5,130 nucleotides of DNA from an uncultured Lachnospiraceae bacterium (GTDB taxonomy: Bacteria; Bacillota; Clostridia; Lachnospirales; Lachnospiraceae), in the NCBI GenBank assembly GCA_910589385.1, contig CAJUTU010000092.1:1-5130 (forward strand), written 5' to 3'. Under the pieces are notes generated by a model. The model did not search any database. It had not been told where the DNA came from and saw only the letters and a program-made list of their open reading frames with translations. The translations under genes and the position numbers were made by a program. The number at the start of each line of letters is the position of its first letter. The stretch's first letter is position 1. Positions 1 through 5,087 of the stretch are shown here, one piece after another.

Positions 1-17
1 TTTTGATTATATCTCAT
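1..17 (-). CDS. Possible start of a further minus-strand gene, cut by the window edge
   Basis: An ATG at 17-15 is preceded on the minus strand by GGGAGTGGCTA, a fair ribosome binding site (GGGAG) at suitable spacing. It opens a frame reading MRYNQ before the window ends. It would lie 33 bases after the stop of the displaced ligase tail and could be the next gene of the DUF5688-ligase operon. Five codons are too few for any functional statement, and the call rests only on the ribosome-binding-site/ATG pair and operon position. Confidence 0.3.
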
Positions 18-50
18 TAGCCACTCCCGTTACAACTTTAGTATAGCACT

Positions 51-176
51 TCACTCTTCCGTCAGAACCGGAATGTTCAGCTCCTGAGCCTTTTTCAGCT
101 TGCTTCCCGCCTTCTCCCCGCAGATCAGGTAATCGGTCTTTTTCGTTACGGAGCTTCCGGGTTTTCCGCCAAGCTC
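51..176 (-). pseudogene. Displaced C-terminal half of the ligase BRCT domain
   Basis: This 41-codon stretch, read in a different frame from the ligase, begins ELGGKPGSSV and continues through KKTDYLICGEKAGSKL to a TGA at 53-51. That is the second half of a LigA-type BRCT domain: the glycine-rich turn after helix 1, the KKTDYL strand, the GEKAGSK loop and the final helix. The first half (GCTVVATGKLTHFTRDGINTK) is in frame with the ligase at 175-235. The two halves meet at about 174-184. As I recall the family, about two residues (I/E-E) normally stand between INTK and ELGG, which fits a 7-base deletion better than one lost base. No ribosome binding site or start serves this segment alone, so it is a remnant. 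The remnant ends right after VLTEE, a little short of the usual LigA C-terminus. Confidence 0.85.
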
Positions 177-2023
177 TTTGTGTTGATGCCGTCGCGAGTG
201 AAATGTGTAAGCTTTCCTGTCGCAACAACTGTGCAGCCCATAAATGGATTCTCTTTTACTTCTCTCATGATGTGTTTCTCCTTTGATTTGAATGTTAATT
301 CTTTTTGTAATTCTTTCCATAAACACAAGTTTTCTTCATTGGAAAACCATGTGTGAATGTTGTGGTTCAGTGTTTCCCCGAAGTCCTCCAGTGCAGTAAA
401 GTCATAACTGCCGACAGCAGCGGCTTCAAAGTCATTCAAGCTTCCGGAAAATACGGTATTTAAAATACGGCTCTTGGTGTGTCCGACCATGGGAATATCC
501 ATTGCTACCAGGAAATGCACGAAGTCGGTCTCCCGGCTTTTGGTAATGGCTTTCCAGAGGCGTTCATAGGATTTCTCGCCAAATCCGTCCAGTGCAAGGA
601 TATCCTCCCGGTGCTGATCCAGATGGTAGAGATCCTGAAAAGAATCCAGATAACCAAGCTCTAAGAACCGTTCCAATGTAGCCAAGGAAAGCCCTTCGAT
701 ATCCATAGCCTTCTTACCCACGAAATGCTCAAACTTCCGCAGGATCTGGCTGTCACATGCCGAATTGTTGCAGTGGACAGTCTCCACGATTCTACCGTCG
801 CCGGTTTTCCTGCGTTTAATCCATGTAGCCGACTGGCAGCACGGGCAGAGCGGCGGGACAATATCCCGGTATCTTCCACGGTCCAGATTTTCCTCAATGT
901 GGGGAATGATCATGTTCCGTTTGGAAATTAGGACTCGGCATCCCGGAACCAGCTCCAGATTTTTGATGAAGCTTAAATTATGCAAAGATGCTCTCGACAC
1001 TTCACAGCCATCAATCTCAACCGTATCGAAAATGCCGACCGGTGCAATCTCCCCGAAGTGGGTAGGCGTCCATTCGATCTTCCGCAAAATGGTCTCATAT
1101 TGCTCATCCTCAAACTTGTAAGCAAGACCGTCCTTGTAATGGTGTCCCGTCTTTCCGCAGCTTTTGGAATAACTGAGGCTGTCAAAGATTGCAACAATGC
1201 AGTCAATAGGGATGTGCCGCTTGGATGCTTTTGCTGCCAGCATGTCGATACTGGTGGCAACCAGTTCTTCTGATGGCGCCGGCCCTTCTATGGAAATATA
1301 GGGGCAGGTGTCAAAGCCAAGCTCTTTCAAAAGAGAAAGCCGCATCTGTCTGCTGTCGCTGTAGGGACTTTCATCCAGTCCTTCTAACACATTGAACGGG
1401 AAAAAATAGACGCAGCGTTTTGCGCAGGTTTCCGGATTCAGGCTTCGTACTGTGCCTGAGACGAGATTGCGAGCATTGCGGAATTTCTTTCCATCGCTGT
1501 CTGTGAGTGTTTCCTTCAGGCGTTCAAAGTCATTGATGTGGATGTAGGATTCCCCAGTGATAACCAGGCGTTTCTTATAGGGGATTGATAAGGGGACATT
1601 CTGATAGGCAGGGAGATTGTGGGTGATTTCTTCGCCGACTTCTCCATTTCCACGGGTGGAAGCCTGTATCAGATGCCCGTCCTCATACACCAGCTTGGTC
1701 GTAAGCCCGTCCAGCTTCAGCATCAGTAATGCCGGGTTCCTGGCAAGAAGCGTTGTGATCTCCGTTACCTGCTTGGTCTTATCTAAGGAAAGCAAAGGGA
1801 TGGGATGCTGCACTTTTGAAAGGCTGCTGACCGGGTAATAGCCGACTGTCTGTGTCGGGGAATTGGAGAGGATGAATCCGGTCTCCGTTTCCAGCTGTTG
1901 AAGCTCATCGAATAGCTGGTCATATTCTTTGTCTGTGATCGTCGGTGCGTTTAGGTTATAATAAGCATTCCTGTGCTCATTTAATTCCTGCACCAGAGAT
2001 GTAATTTTCTGAATCTGGTTCAT
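146..2023 (-). CDS. ligA: Divergent NAD+-dependent DNA ligase, C-terminally truncated by frameshift
   Basis: The 625-residue product is a LigA-type ligase, which seals 3'-OH/5'-phosphate nicks using NAD+. Visible domains in order: an NMN-binding N-terminal domain (YYNLNAPTITDKEYDQL, 21-37); the adenylation domain with KLDG (Lys103 as AMP acceptor), TRGNGEVGEE (123-132), TGES (Glu158) and AYKF (301-304); an OB-fold (about 310-385, VSRASLHN); a four-cysteine zinc finger (CPCC at 393-396; Cys418 and Cys423); helix-hairpin-helix repeats (about 435-560); and half a BRCT domain (from about 593). Two oddities stand out. Motif IV, normally DGhVhK, reads DCIVAI at 274-279 and lacks the lysine, and the BRCT domain is broken near residue 616. 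The ATG at 2023 has AAAGGA upstream. It lies 86 bases after the DUF5688 gene with no terminator between them, so cotranscription is likely. It resembles second ligases seen on Clostridia integrative elements (inference) rather than the housekeeping copy. Family identity is secure; activity is doubtful. Confidence 0.9.
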   Translation of the reverse strand: MNQIQKITSLVQELNEHRNAYYNLNAPTITDKEYDQLFDELQQLETETGFILSNSPTQTVGYYPVSSLSKVQHPIPLLSLDKTKQVTEITTLLARNPALLMLKLDGLTTKLVYEDGHLIQASTRGNGEVGEEITHNLPAYQNVPLSIPYKKRLVITGESYIHINDFERLKETLTDSDGKKFRNARNLVSGTVRSLNPETCAKRCVYFFPFNVLEGLDESPYSDSRQMRLSLLKELGFDTCPYISIEGPAPSEELVATSIDMLAAKASKRHIPIDCIVAIFDSLSYSKSCGKTGHHYKDGLAYKFEDEQYETILRKIEWTPTHFGEIAPVGIFDTVEIDGCEVSRASLHNLSFIKNLELVPGCRVLISKRNMIIPHIEENLDRGRYRDIVPPLCPCCQSATWIKRRKTGDGRIVETVHCNNSACDSQILRKFEHFVGKKAMDIEGLSLATLERFLELGYLDSFQDLYHLDQHREDILALDGFGEKSYERLWKAITKSRETDFVHFLVAMDIPMVGHTKSRILNTVFSGSLNDFEAAAVGSYDFTALEDFGETLNHNIHTWFSNEENLCLWKELQKELTFKSKEKHIMREVKENPFMGCTVVATGKLTHFTRDGINTKSLAENPEAP

Positions 2024-2109
2024 GATATTTGTCCTTTCTTTTATTTCCGCGAAGCAATGAGCCAGGCGGCCATGCCTGCATGGATATTTGACTGTTTTTG
2101 GGGGTATTT

Positions 2110-3051
2110 CTAAGAGATGATTCCGGGTGAATGAAGAAGAAGGTTCTGCATAAAATATTCGCCTGTGTCTTGTCCGGATTTGCTGTAATAGTAAGCATGG
2201 TCGGAAAGATATTCCTCCGGATCCGGATACTCCTGATTGACCTCCTGTATCAGCTGATCCAGTTCCTCTTTGGAGGGAGCCTTGGATCTGGGAAACAGAA
2301 TTACTTCATGGATGCTGCTTGGAATAATGTAAAAATCCTCTTTAAAGAAATCGGCAATCTCATCCATCAGGTTTTTACAGGTCATTAAGACAGCGCCGCA
2401 TGAGAAGTATTCGTTTGTTAAAAAATACATGTCCTTATTTGGATCATTGTCAGATATCGCAGCGTAGTACTCACTTTTTAGAAAGCCGCGATCCAGAAGA
2501 TGCTGATTCAGATTGGCGAATTTTATTGGCAGCAAACGGTTATAATTTGCCACAGCCTGCTGATGCAGTTCCAGAGTGTCAACGCCCCATTCCTTTAGTA
2601 CATCATCATTAACCGGCATACTCAGGAGCATCCTGTCAGACTTTCCAATGAGATAATGGTATACGATAGACAAGTCCTGGAATGGAATGTGTGGGGCTGT
2701 TTCTAAGAATGTGCGGTTTTTCTCTGTATTGACCAGCTTCATAATGATCCTGCTTTTGGCGGCGGAGTAATCAAGAAGTTTCTTTTCATCCACCTGTATT
2801 ACAGGTAAAGATTGGTACAATCTCGCAACCAGATTGATGACAGTATTAAGATCCTTTGTCGCCTGATAAAATTCATAGTATTCCTCCAAATAGATCGTGG
2901 GTGATGCATTTGCAGCAGGATTTTTGAAAACAATCCCGTACTTCATCTGCCCATTGGATTTCATCTGCTTTGTGAGACGGAGACTGACATTGCCGAGTTC
3001 TCTGTCCTGTAATCCCTGTAAAACTTTCGCCCTAAATGTTTCGTATGTCAT
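2110..3051 (-). CDS. DUF5688 family protein
   Basis: This 313-residue protein has the features I associate with DUF5688, a family of unknown function common in Lachnospiraceae: the opening MTYETFRAKV, ASPTIYLEEYYE (49-60), KLVNTEKNR (105-113), a GVDTLEL segment (156-162), MYFLTNEYFSCGAVLM (208-223) and the signature IIPSSIHEVILFP (242-254), then a LSD motif (282-284). I see no signal peptide and no membrane segment, so it is probably cytoplasmic. The start at 3051 is well supported: minus-strand AAGGAGGG lies 7 bases before the ATG. It is the first gene of an apparent operon with the ligase. Such proteins often occur in accessory regions with conjugative-element genes, but I cannot assign an activity. 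Family assignment is by remembered sequence pattern, not a search. Confidence 0.85.
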   Translation of the reverse strand: MTYETFRAKVLQGLQDRELGNVSLRLTKQMKSNGQMKYGIVFKNPAANASPTIYLEEYYEFYQATKDLNTVINLVARLYQSLPVIQVDEKKLLDYSAAKSRIIMKLVNTEKNRTFLETAPHIPFQDLSIVYHYLIGKSDRMLLSMPVNDDVLKEWGVDTLELHQQAVANYNRLLPIKFANLNQHLLDRGFLKSEYYAAISDNDPNKDMYFLTNEYFSCGAVLMTCKNLMDEIADFFKEDFYIIPSSIHEVILFPRSKAPSKEELDQLIQEVNQEYPDPEEYLSDHAYYYSKSGQDTGEYFMQNLLLHSPGIIS

Positions 3052-3123
3052 TTGAACCCTCCTTTTCTTGTGGTGTCATCCGAAAGGATTGTATATTGTC
3101 CTCCTTTCTATTTGCGTTCAGGC

Positions 3124-3161
3124 AAAAAAAGAGAATGTACACCATAAGCATCCATTCTCCC
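3124..3161 (-). terminator. Intrinsic terminator on the minus strand (hairpin 1)
   Basis: On the minus strand GAGAATG (3159-3153) pairs with CATTCTC (3137-3131), extended by one or two G-U pairs at the base, around a 15-base loop. Seven uninterrupted Ts follow (3130-3124). This is the classic shape of a Rho-independent terminator. It ends transcription about 70 bases before the DUF5688 start codon, so it either closes an upstream transcript or acts as an attenuator in the leader of that operon. Confidence 0.65.
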
Positions 3162-3185
3162 ATTCACTGCAGAAATCCTGCAAAA

Positions 3186-3212
3186 TGCAGAAGGGGCATC
3201 TCCTCTTCTGCA
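3186..3212. repeat. Perfect inverted repeat / hairpin 2
   Basis: TGCAGAAG (3186-3193) is the exact reverse complement of CTTCTGCA (3205-3212). GG/CC and one G-T pair extend the stem to about 11 pairs around the loop CATCT. Neither side carries a long T tract on its own strand (only TTTT after it on the minus strand), so it is a stable structured element rather than a clear terminator. It sits between the two minus-strand terminators. Confidence 0.6.
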
Positions 3213-3215
3213 AAC

Positions 3216-3263
3216 AAAAAAAGCCAGAAGCTCCTATGCCGGGCATAGTAATCCTTCTGACTT
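3216..3263 (-). terminator. Intrinsic terminator on the minus strand (hairpin 3)
   Basis: The stem has two parts. CAGAAG (3225-3230) pairs with CTTCTG (3254-3259), and the inner CTATGCC (3234-3240) pairs with GGCATAG (3242-3248) around a very tight loop. AAG/CTT extends the outer end across one mismatch. On the minus strand the hairpin is followed by seven Ts, from 3222 to 3216. No minus-strand protein gene lies just upstream, so it probably ends a short RNA begun at the promoter near 3329-3357, or acts in that leader. Confidence 0.65.
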
Positions 3264-3328
3264 CATATACAAACCTAAACCGCGTGTGATATCCTTCTCG
3301 GACTGACACAAAAAATAATTACAATATC

Positions 3329-3357
3329 ATATTAATATTATATATTGTACATGTCAA
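3329..3357 (-). promoter_or_regulatory. Candidate minus-strand sigma-A promoter
   Basis: On the minus strand a perfect -35 box TTGACA (3357-3352) is followed after 17 bases by TAATAT (3334-3329), which matches four of six -10 positions. Transcription would start near 3322 and run through hairpins 3, 2 and 1 toward the DUF5688-ligase operon. I see no better promoter nearer to the DUF5688 gene. AT-rich DNA gives chance matches easily, so the call relies on the perfect -35 and exact spacing. Confidence 0.45.
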
Positions 3358-3367
3358 ACATTAAAAC

Positions 3368-3408
3368 ACAAAATATAGTTTATTTGATGAATATAAAACA
3401 AAATATAG
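3368..3408. repeat. Pair of 11-base direct repeats with 30-base period
   Basis: ACAAAATATAG occurs at 3368-3378 and again at 3398-3408, exactly 30 bases apart, which is close to three helical turns. They lie between the divergent promoters and could be paired protein-binding sites. In such AT-rich DNA a chance match is also possible. Confidence 0.3.
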
Positions 3409-3463
3409 GGAATACTATTACAAAGACTGCCAAAATATGGAAAAAGAAAATGAAAATATCTGC

Positions 3464-3492
3464 TTGATACGAGAACGTATGTTCTGTATAAT
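3464..3492 (+). promoter_or_regulatory. Strong sigma-A promoter for the GNAT-like gene
   Basis: TTGATA at 3464-3469 (five of six consensus) and TATAAT at 3487-3492 (perfect) are separated by exactly 17 bases. Transcription should begin near 3499, giving a leader of about 64 bases before the ATG at 3563. This promoter rules out the longer in-frame start at 3437, which lies upstream of it. The spacer holds a LexA-type palindrome. Confidence 0.8.
3472..3485. promoter_or_regulatory. LexA (SOS) box inside the promoter spacer
   Basis: The 14-base palindrome AGAACGTATGTTCT contains GAACGTATGTTC, a perfect match to the core of the Gram-positive LexA/DinR consensus CGAAC-RNRY-GTTCG (RNRY = GTAT here). 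It lies wholly between the -35 and -10 boxes, where bound LexA would block RNA polymerase. The consensus is established for Bacillus and used, with variation, in Clostridia. Induction by DNA damage is an inference from position and match. Confidence 0.75.
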
Positions 3493-3562
3493 GGGATATG
3501 GTGTCAGTAATAAATTGACAAAATACGAAAAGATAAAAAGAACAGTGAGGATGAGGCAGAAC

Positions 3563-4111
3563 ATGGATGTATTTACTATATGCCCGGAATATGAAACCGA
3601 GGATTTCAAGATAAGGAAGCTGGAGGCAGGAGATGCAGAGGGGCTGTTTCCCTGTTATTCCGATCCGGAAGCCGCACGTTATTTCAACGGAGACTGCTGT
3701 GGGGATGATTTCTATTATACGGATAAGGAGAAGTTCCGGGAATGTGTGGAATACTGGCTGAGCCGGTATGAGGCACGGGATTTTATCAGGTGGAGTGTTC
3801 TGGATAAAAGGACGGGTTTACTGGTTGGAACGATTGAAGTATGCCCTTCTCTGAAGTATGCTGTTGACGGAAGACAGATGGGGATTCTACGGATCGATTT
3901 AAAATCAGAGTATGAGCGCTGGCTGGTATTAAAGGAACTGATGGATGTATTAATCTGCCATATCTATGAGGACTTTGAGGTTGCATCTATCATTGTGAAG
4001 ATCCAGAAGGATGCCGGAGAGAGACAGAAACTGATAAAAGAATACCAGTTTGTAGCCGCAAAGGAAGAATGCAATATCTCTCTGGAGGACTATTATATCA
4101 GGTATTGTTAG
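3563..4111 (+). CDS. GNAT-like protein, predicted SOS-regulated
   Basis: The start at 3563 is chosen because AGGATGAGG sits 6 bases upstream, it lies downstream of the strong promoter, and family-like sequence begins here; the in-frame codons back to 3437 precede the predicted transcription start. The 182-residue product has the N-terminal pattern of RimJ/RimL-type GNAT proteins (FKIRKLEAGDAEGLFPCYSDPEAARYF split over 15-41), a central strand pair (WSVLDKRTGLLVGTIEV, 77-93), then LRIDL (109-113) and a C-terminal YQFVAAKEE segment (161-169). Where GNAT enzymes carry the (R/Q)xxGx(G/A) acetyl-CoA loop, this one reads SEYERWLVLKEL (115-126) with no glycines, so it may not be a conventional acetyltransferase. 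It is a single-gene unit ending at a shared terminator. Substrate and role are unknown. Confidence 0.8.
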   Translation: MDVFTICPEYETEDFKIRKLEAGDAEGLFPCYSDPEAARYFNGDCCGDDFYYTDKEKFRECVEYWLSRYEARDFIRWSVLDKRTGLLVGTIEVCPSLKYAVDGRQMGILRIDLKSEYERWLVLKELMDVLICHIYEDFEVASIIVKIQKDAGERQKLIKEYQFVAAKEECNISLEDYYIRYC

Positions 4112-4146
4112 TGAAAGAAATTACCATTAACGGCGTGCCGGAAGGT

Positions 4147-4182
4147 GAAAAGAGAGTTGCCGGAAAAGATAACTCTCTTTTC
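4147..4182. terminator. Shared terminator between convergent genes
   Basis: GAAAAGAGAGTT (4147-4158) and AACTCTCTTTTC (4171-4182) form a perfect 12-pair stem around a 12-base loop. The A-rich/T-rich base of the stem supplies a T run on either strand, the usual shape of a bidirectional terminator. It lies 35 bases after the GNAT-like stop and overlaps the stop codon of the PIN-domain gene coming from the other side. Confidence 0.7.
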
Positions 4183-4675
4183 AATCAGATAATTTTTTGA
4201 TTAATTGTTCGTACAATTTGTCACTGATATGCCGACCGGTTACTTTTAAGGTTTTTATGCATTCTAAAACCTGGTTTTTCGACAAGAGATTATCATTATT
4301 AGCAATCAGAAGTACGCCGATGGTTCCCATAAGCTGTATACCCATCTGTGCTGCGACCTCCCGTCCCTTGACCTCATCCATGAGAAGCAATGAAGCAGGA
4401 ATAGAATCTGATAGTATGATAGCTTCACTTTCACCGGCATCTAATCCTGTAGAACGACGGAGTAAATTTACGGCGTCTGCGTCAGAGACATTTATTTTTT
4501 TAATAAAAGGACATTCTTTGATCTGCCTGCTTTCATCCGGGAATCTCGGATTCGATACGAGTTCTTCAAAGACGGCAGATGGAATCTGTACTTCACCGAA
4601 AAGATGATTTAGCAGGTTTAGCTGGCCAATCTTCATTAAGGAGATCAACGGTGTCGTATCGGAAATGACAATCAT
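4181..4675 (-). CDS. DUF3368 family PIN-domain protein, putative toxin
   Basis: This 164-residue protein is a PIN-fold nuclease-like protein of the DUF3368 group. PIN proteins use clustered acidic residues to hold Mg2+/Mn2+ and cleave RNA. Visible acidic positions are Asp6 in VISDTTPLI, Glu37/Glu38 in VFEEL, Glu82/Glu84 in GLDAGESEAI and Asp100 in LLMDEVKGREVA, the usual order for the family, so the active site looks complete. Its ATG overlaps the end of the UPF0175 gene by 4 bases, and AAGGAGG lies within that gene's last codons, so the two are translationally coupled. The antitoxin-first order is typical of type II toxin-antitoxin operons. Toxicity and RNA target are inferred from the family, not shown. 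Full length, no lesion seen. Confidence 0.85.
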   Translation of the reverse strand: MIVISDTTPLISLMKIGQLNLLNHLFGEVQIPSAVFEELVSNPRFPDESRQIKECPFIKKINVSDADAVNLLRRSTGLDAGESEAIILSDSIPASLLLMDEVKGREVAAQMGIQLMGTIGVLLIANNDNLLSKNQVLECIKTLKVTGRHISDKLYEQLIKKLSD

Positions 4676-4953
4676 GCATGTGCCTCCTTCAGTTTTTCCC
4701 AGTTGGCAACTTCATTTTCAATTTCCGATATATCCATGGATAAGTAAGACAGCCCCATATGATCATACAATTCAATTAAATCGTATTTGGGAATGCCCAG
4801 AATTTCGGCGGCCTTTCCATGGGAAATTGTCCTGTCATTGATATATGGATACAGCAAAAGTGCGTTTCTTTCCAGCTCTGCGCGTGGATTCTTTGGACGG
4901 AGATACATAATCATGCCTTCCGGCACTTTAATATTAACATCTGCAAAAGTCAT
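4672..4953 (-). CDS. UPF0175 family protein, putative antitoxin
   Basis: This 93-residue protein matches UPF0175, small proteins repeatedly found just upstream of DUF3368 PIN genes. The N-terminal strand (VNIKVPEGM, 6-14) leads to a helical region (PRAELERNALLLYPYI, 23-38). The recognisable segment ISHGKAAEILGIPKYDLIEL (43-62), resembling a helix-turn-helix, is followed by GLSYLSM (67-73). A C-terminal acidic helix (SEIENEVANWEKLKEAH) could contact the toxin. The start at 4953 has AAGGGAGTG upstream. By analogy with type II systems it would bind and neutralise the PIN protein and repress its own promoter through the helix-turn-helix-like part; both roles are inferred. The promoter at 5015-5043 fits this start with a leader of about 55 bases. 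Confidence 0.85.
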   Translation of the reverse strand: MTFADVNIKVPEGMIMYLRPKNPRAELERNALLLYPYINDRTISHGKAAEILGIPKYDLIELYDHMGLSYLSMDISEIENEVANWEKLKEAHA

Positions 4954-5014
4954 AAAATCACTCCCTTTAAGTGCTTATTCTGAGTTTCAAAAGAATATGT
5001 AACTCTTTGTATTT

Positions 5015-5043
5015 ATTATATCCTGTGAGTACCGCTTTCACAA
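5015..5043 (-). promoter_or_regulatory. Promoter of the UPF0175-PIN operon with candidate operator
   Basis: On the minus strand TTGTGA (5043-5038) and a perfect TATAAT (5020-5015) are separated by 17 bases. An inverted repeat, TGTGA-N9-TCACA (5042-5024 on the minus strand), covers most of the -35 box and reaches into the spacer. That is a natural place for an autorepressor such as the antitoxin. The promoter is well supported; the operator is a suggestion from symmetry. Confidence 0.7.
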
Positions 5044-5051
5044 CTGAAATT

Positions 5052-5087
5052 TATATAAAAAGAGCCACCTGTTAAAAGGTAAGCGGC
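5052..5087 (-). terminator. Probable terminator of the gene entering from the right edge
   Basis: On the minus strand GCC (5087-5085) and ACCT (5080-5077) pair with AGGT (5070-5067) and GGC (5066-5064), with a 4-base bulge and a 6-base loop. The sequence TCTTTTTATAT follows. The stem is modest but the T tract is in place. It would close the upstream minus-strand gene and insulate the toxin-antitoxin promoter. Confidence 0.45.

Larger units (their letters stand above)
3052..3562. other. 511-base intergenic region between divergent genes
   Basis: No convincing protein gene lies here. The left half (about 3120-3263) is filled by three hairpins, two shaped as minus-strand intrinsic terminators. 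The region 3264-3320 can form a further weak hairpin (GTGT 3284-3287 with ACAC 3306-3309, and TCC 3292-3294 with GGA 3300-3302). From about 3303 to 3450 the DNA is very AT-rich and holds a candidate minus-strand promoter and an 11-base direct repeat. The right end carries the SOS-type promoter and about 60 bases of leader for the plus-strand gene. A second perfect Shine-Dalgarno (AAAGGAGG, minus strand, 3107-3100) has no start codon at usable distance, which suggests a lost start or deleted gene. Confidence 0.7.

Noticed and set aside
174..184. Programmed ribosomal frameshift joining the ligase to its BRCT tail
   Set aside because: There is no canonical X-XXY-YYZ heptamer, and residues appear to be missing at the junction, so a deletion explains it better.
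479..1838. Several plus-strand open frames opposite the ligase
   Set aside because: They lie antisense to a long, clearly homologous coding sequence, show no family features and have no supporting start signals.
2041..2073. Ten-codon minus-strand frame (MAAWLIASRK) between the DUF5688 and ligase genes
   Set aside because: It has no ribosome binding site and is too short to separate from chance.
2062..2083. Overlapping inverted repeats (CAGGC/GCCTG and CCATGC/GCATGG) between DUF5688 and the ligase
   Set aside because: Stems are only 5-6 pairs, and no T tract follows on either strand, so this is not a terminator; it gives no reason to split the operon.
3437..3562. Longer start for the GNAT-like gene at 3437
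   Set aside because: These codons contain the promoter and SOS box and lie partly upstream of the predicted transcription start. They have no good ribosome binding site and do not resemble the family N-terminus.
4197..5002. Plus-strand open frames opposite the PIN and UPF0175 genes
   Set aside because: They are antisense shadows of two well-recognised genes.
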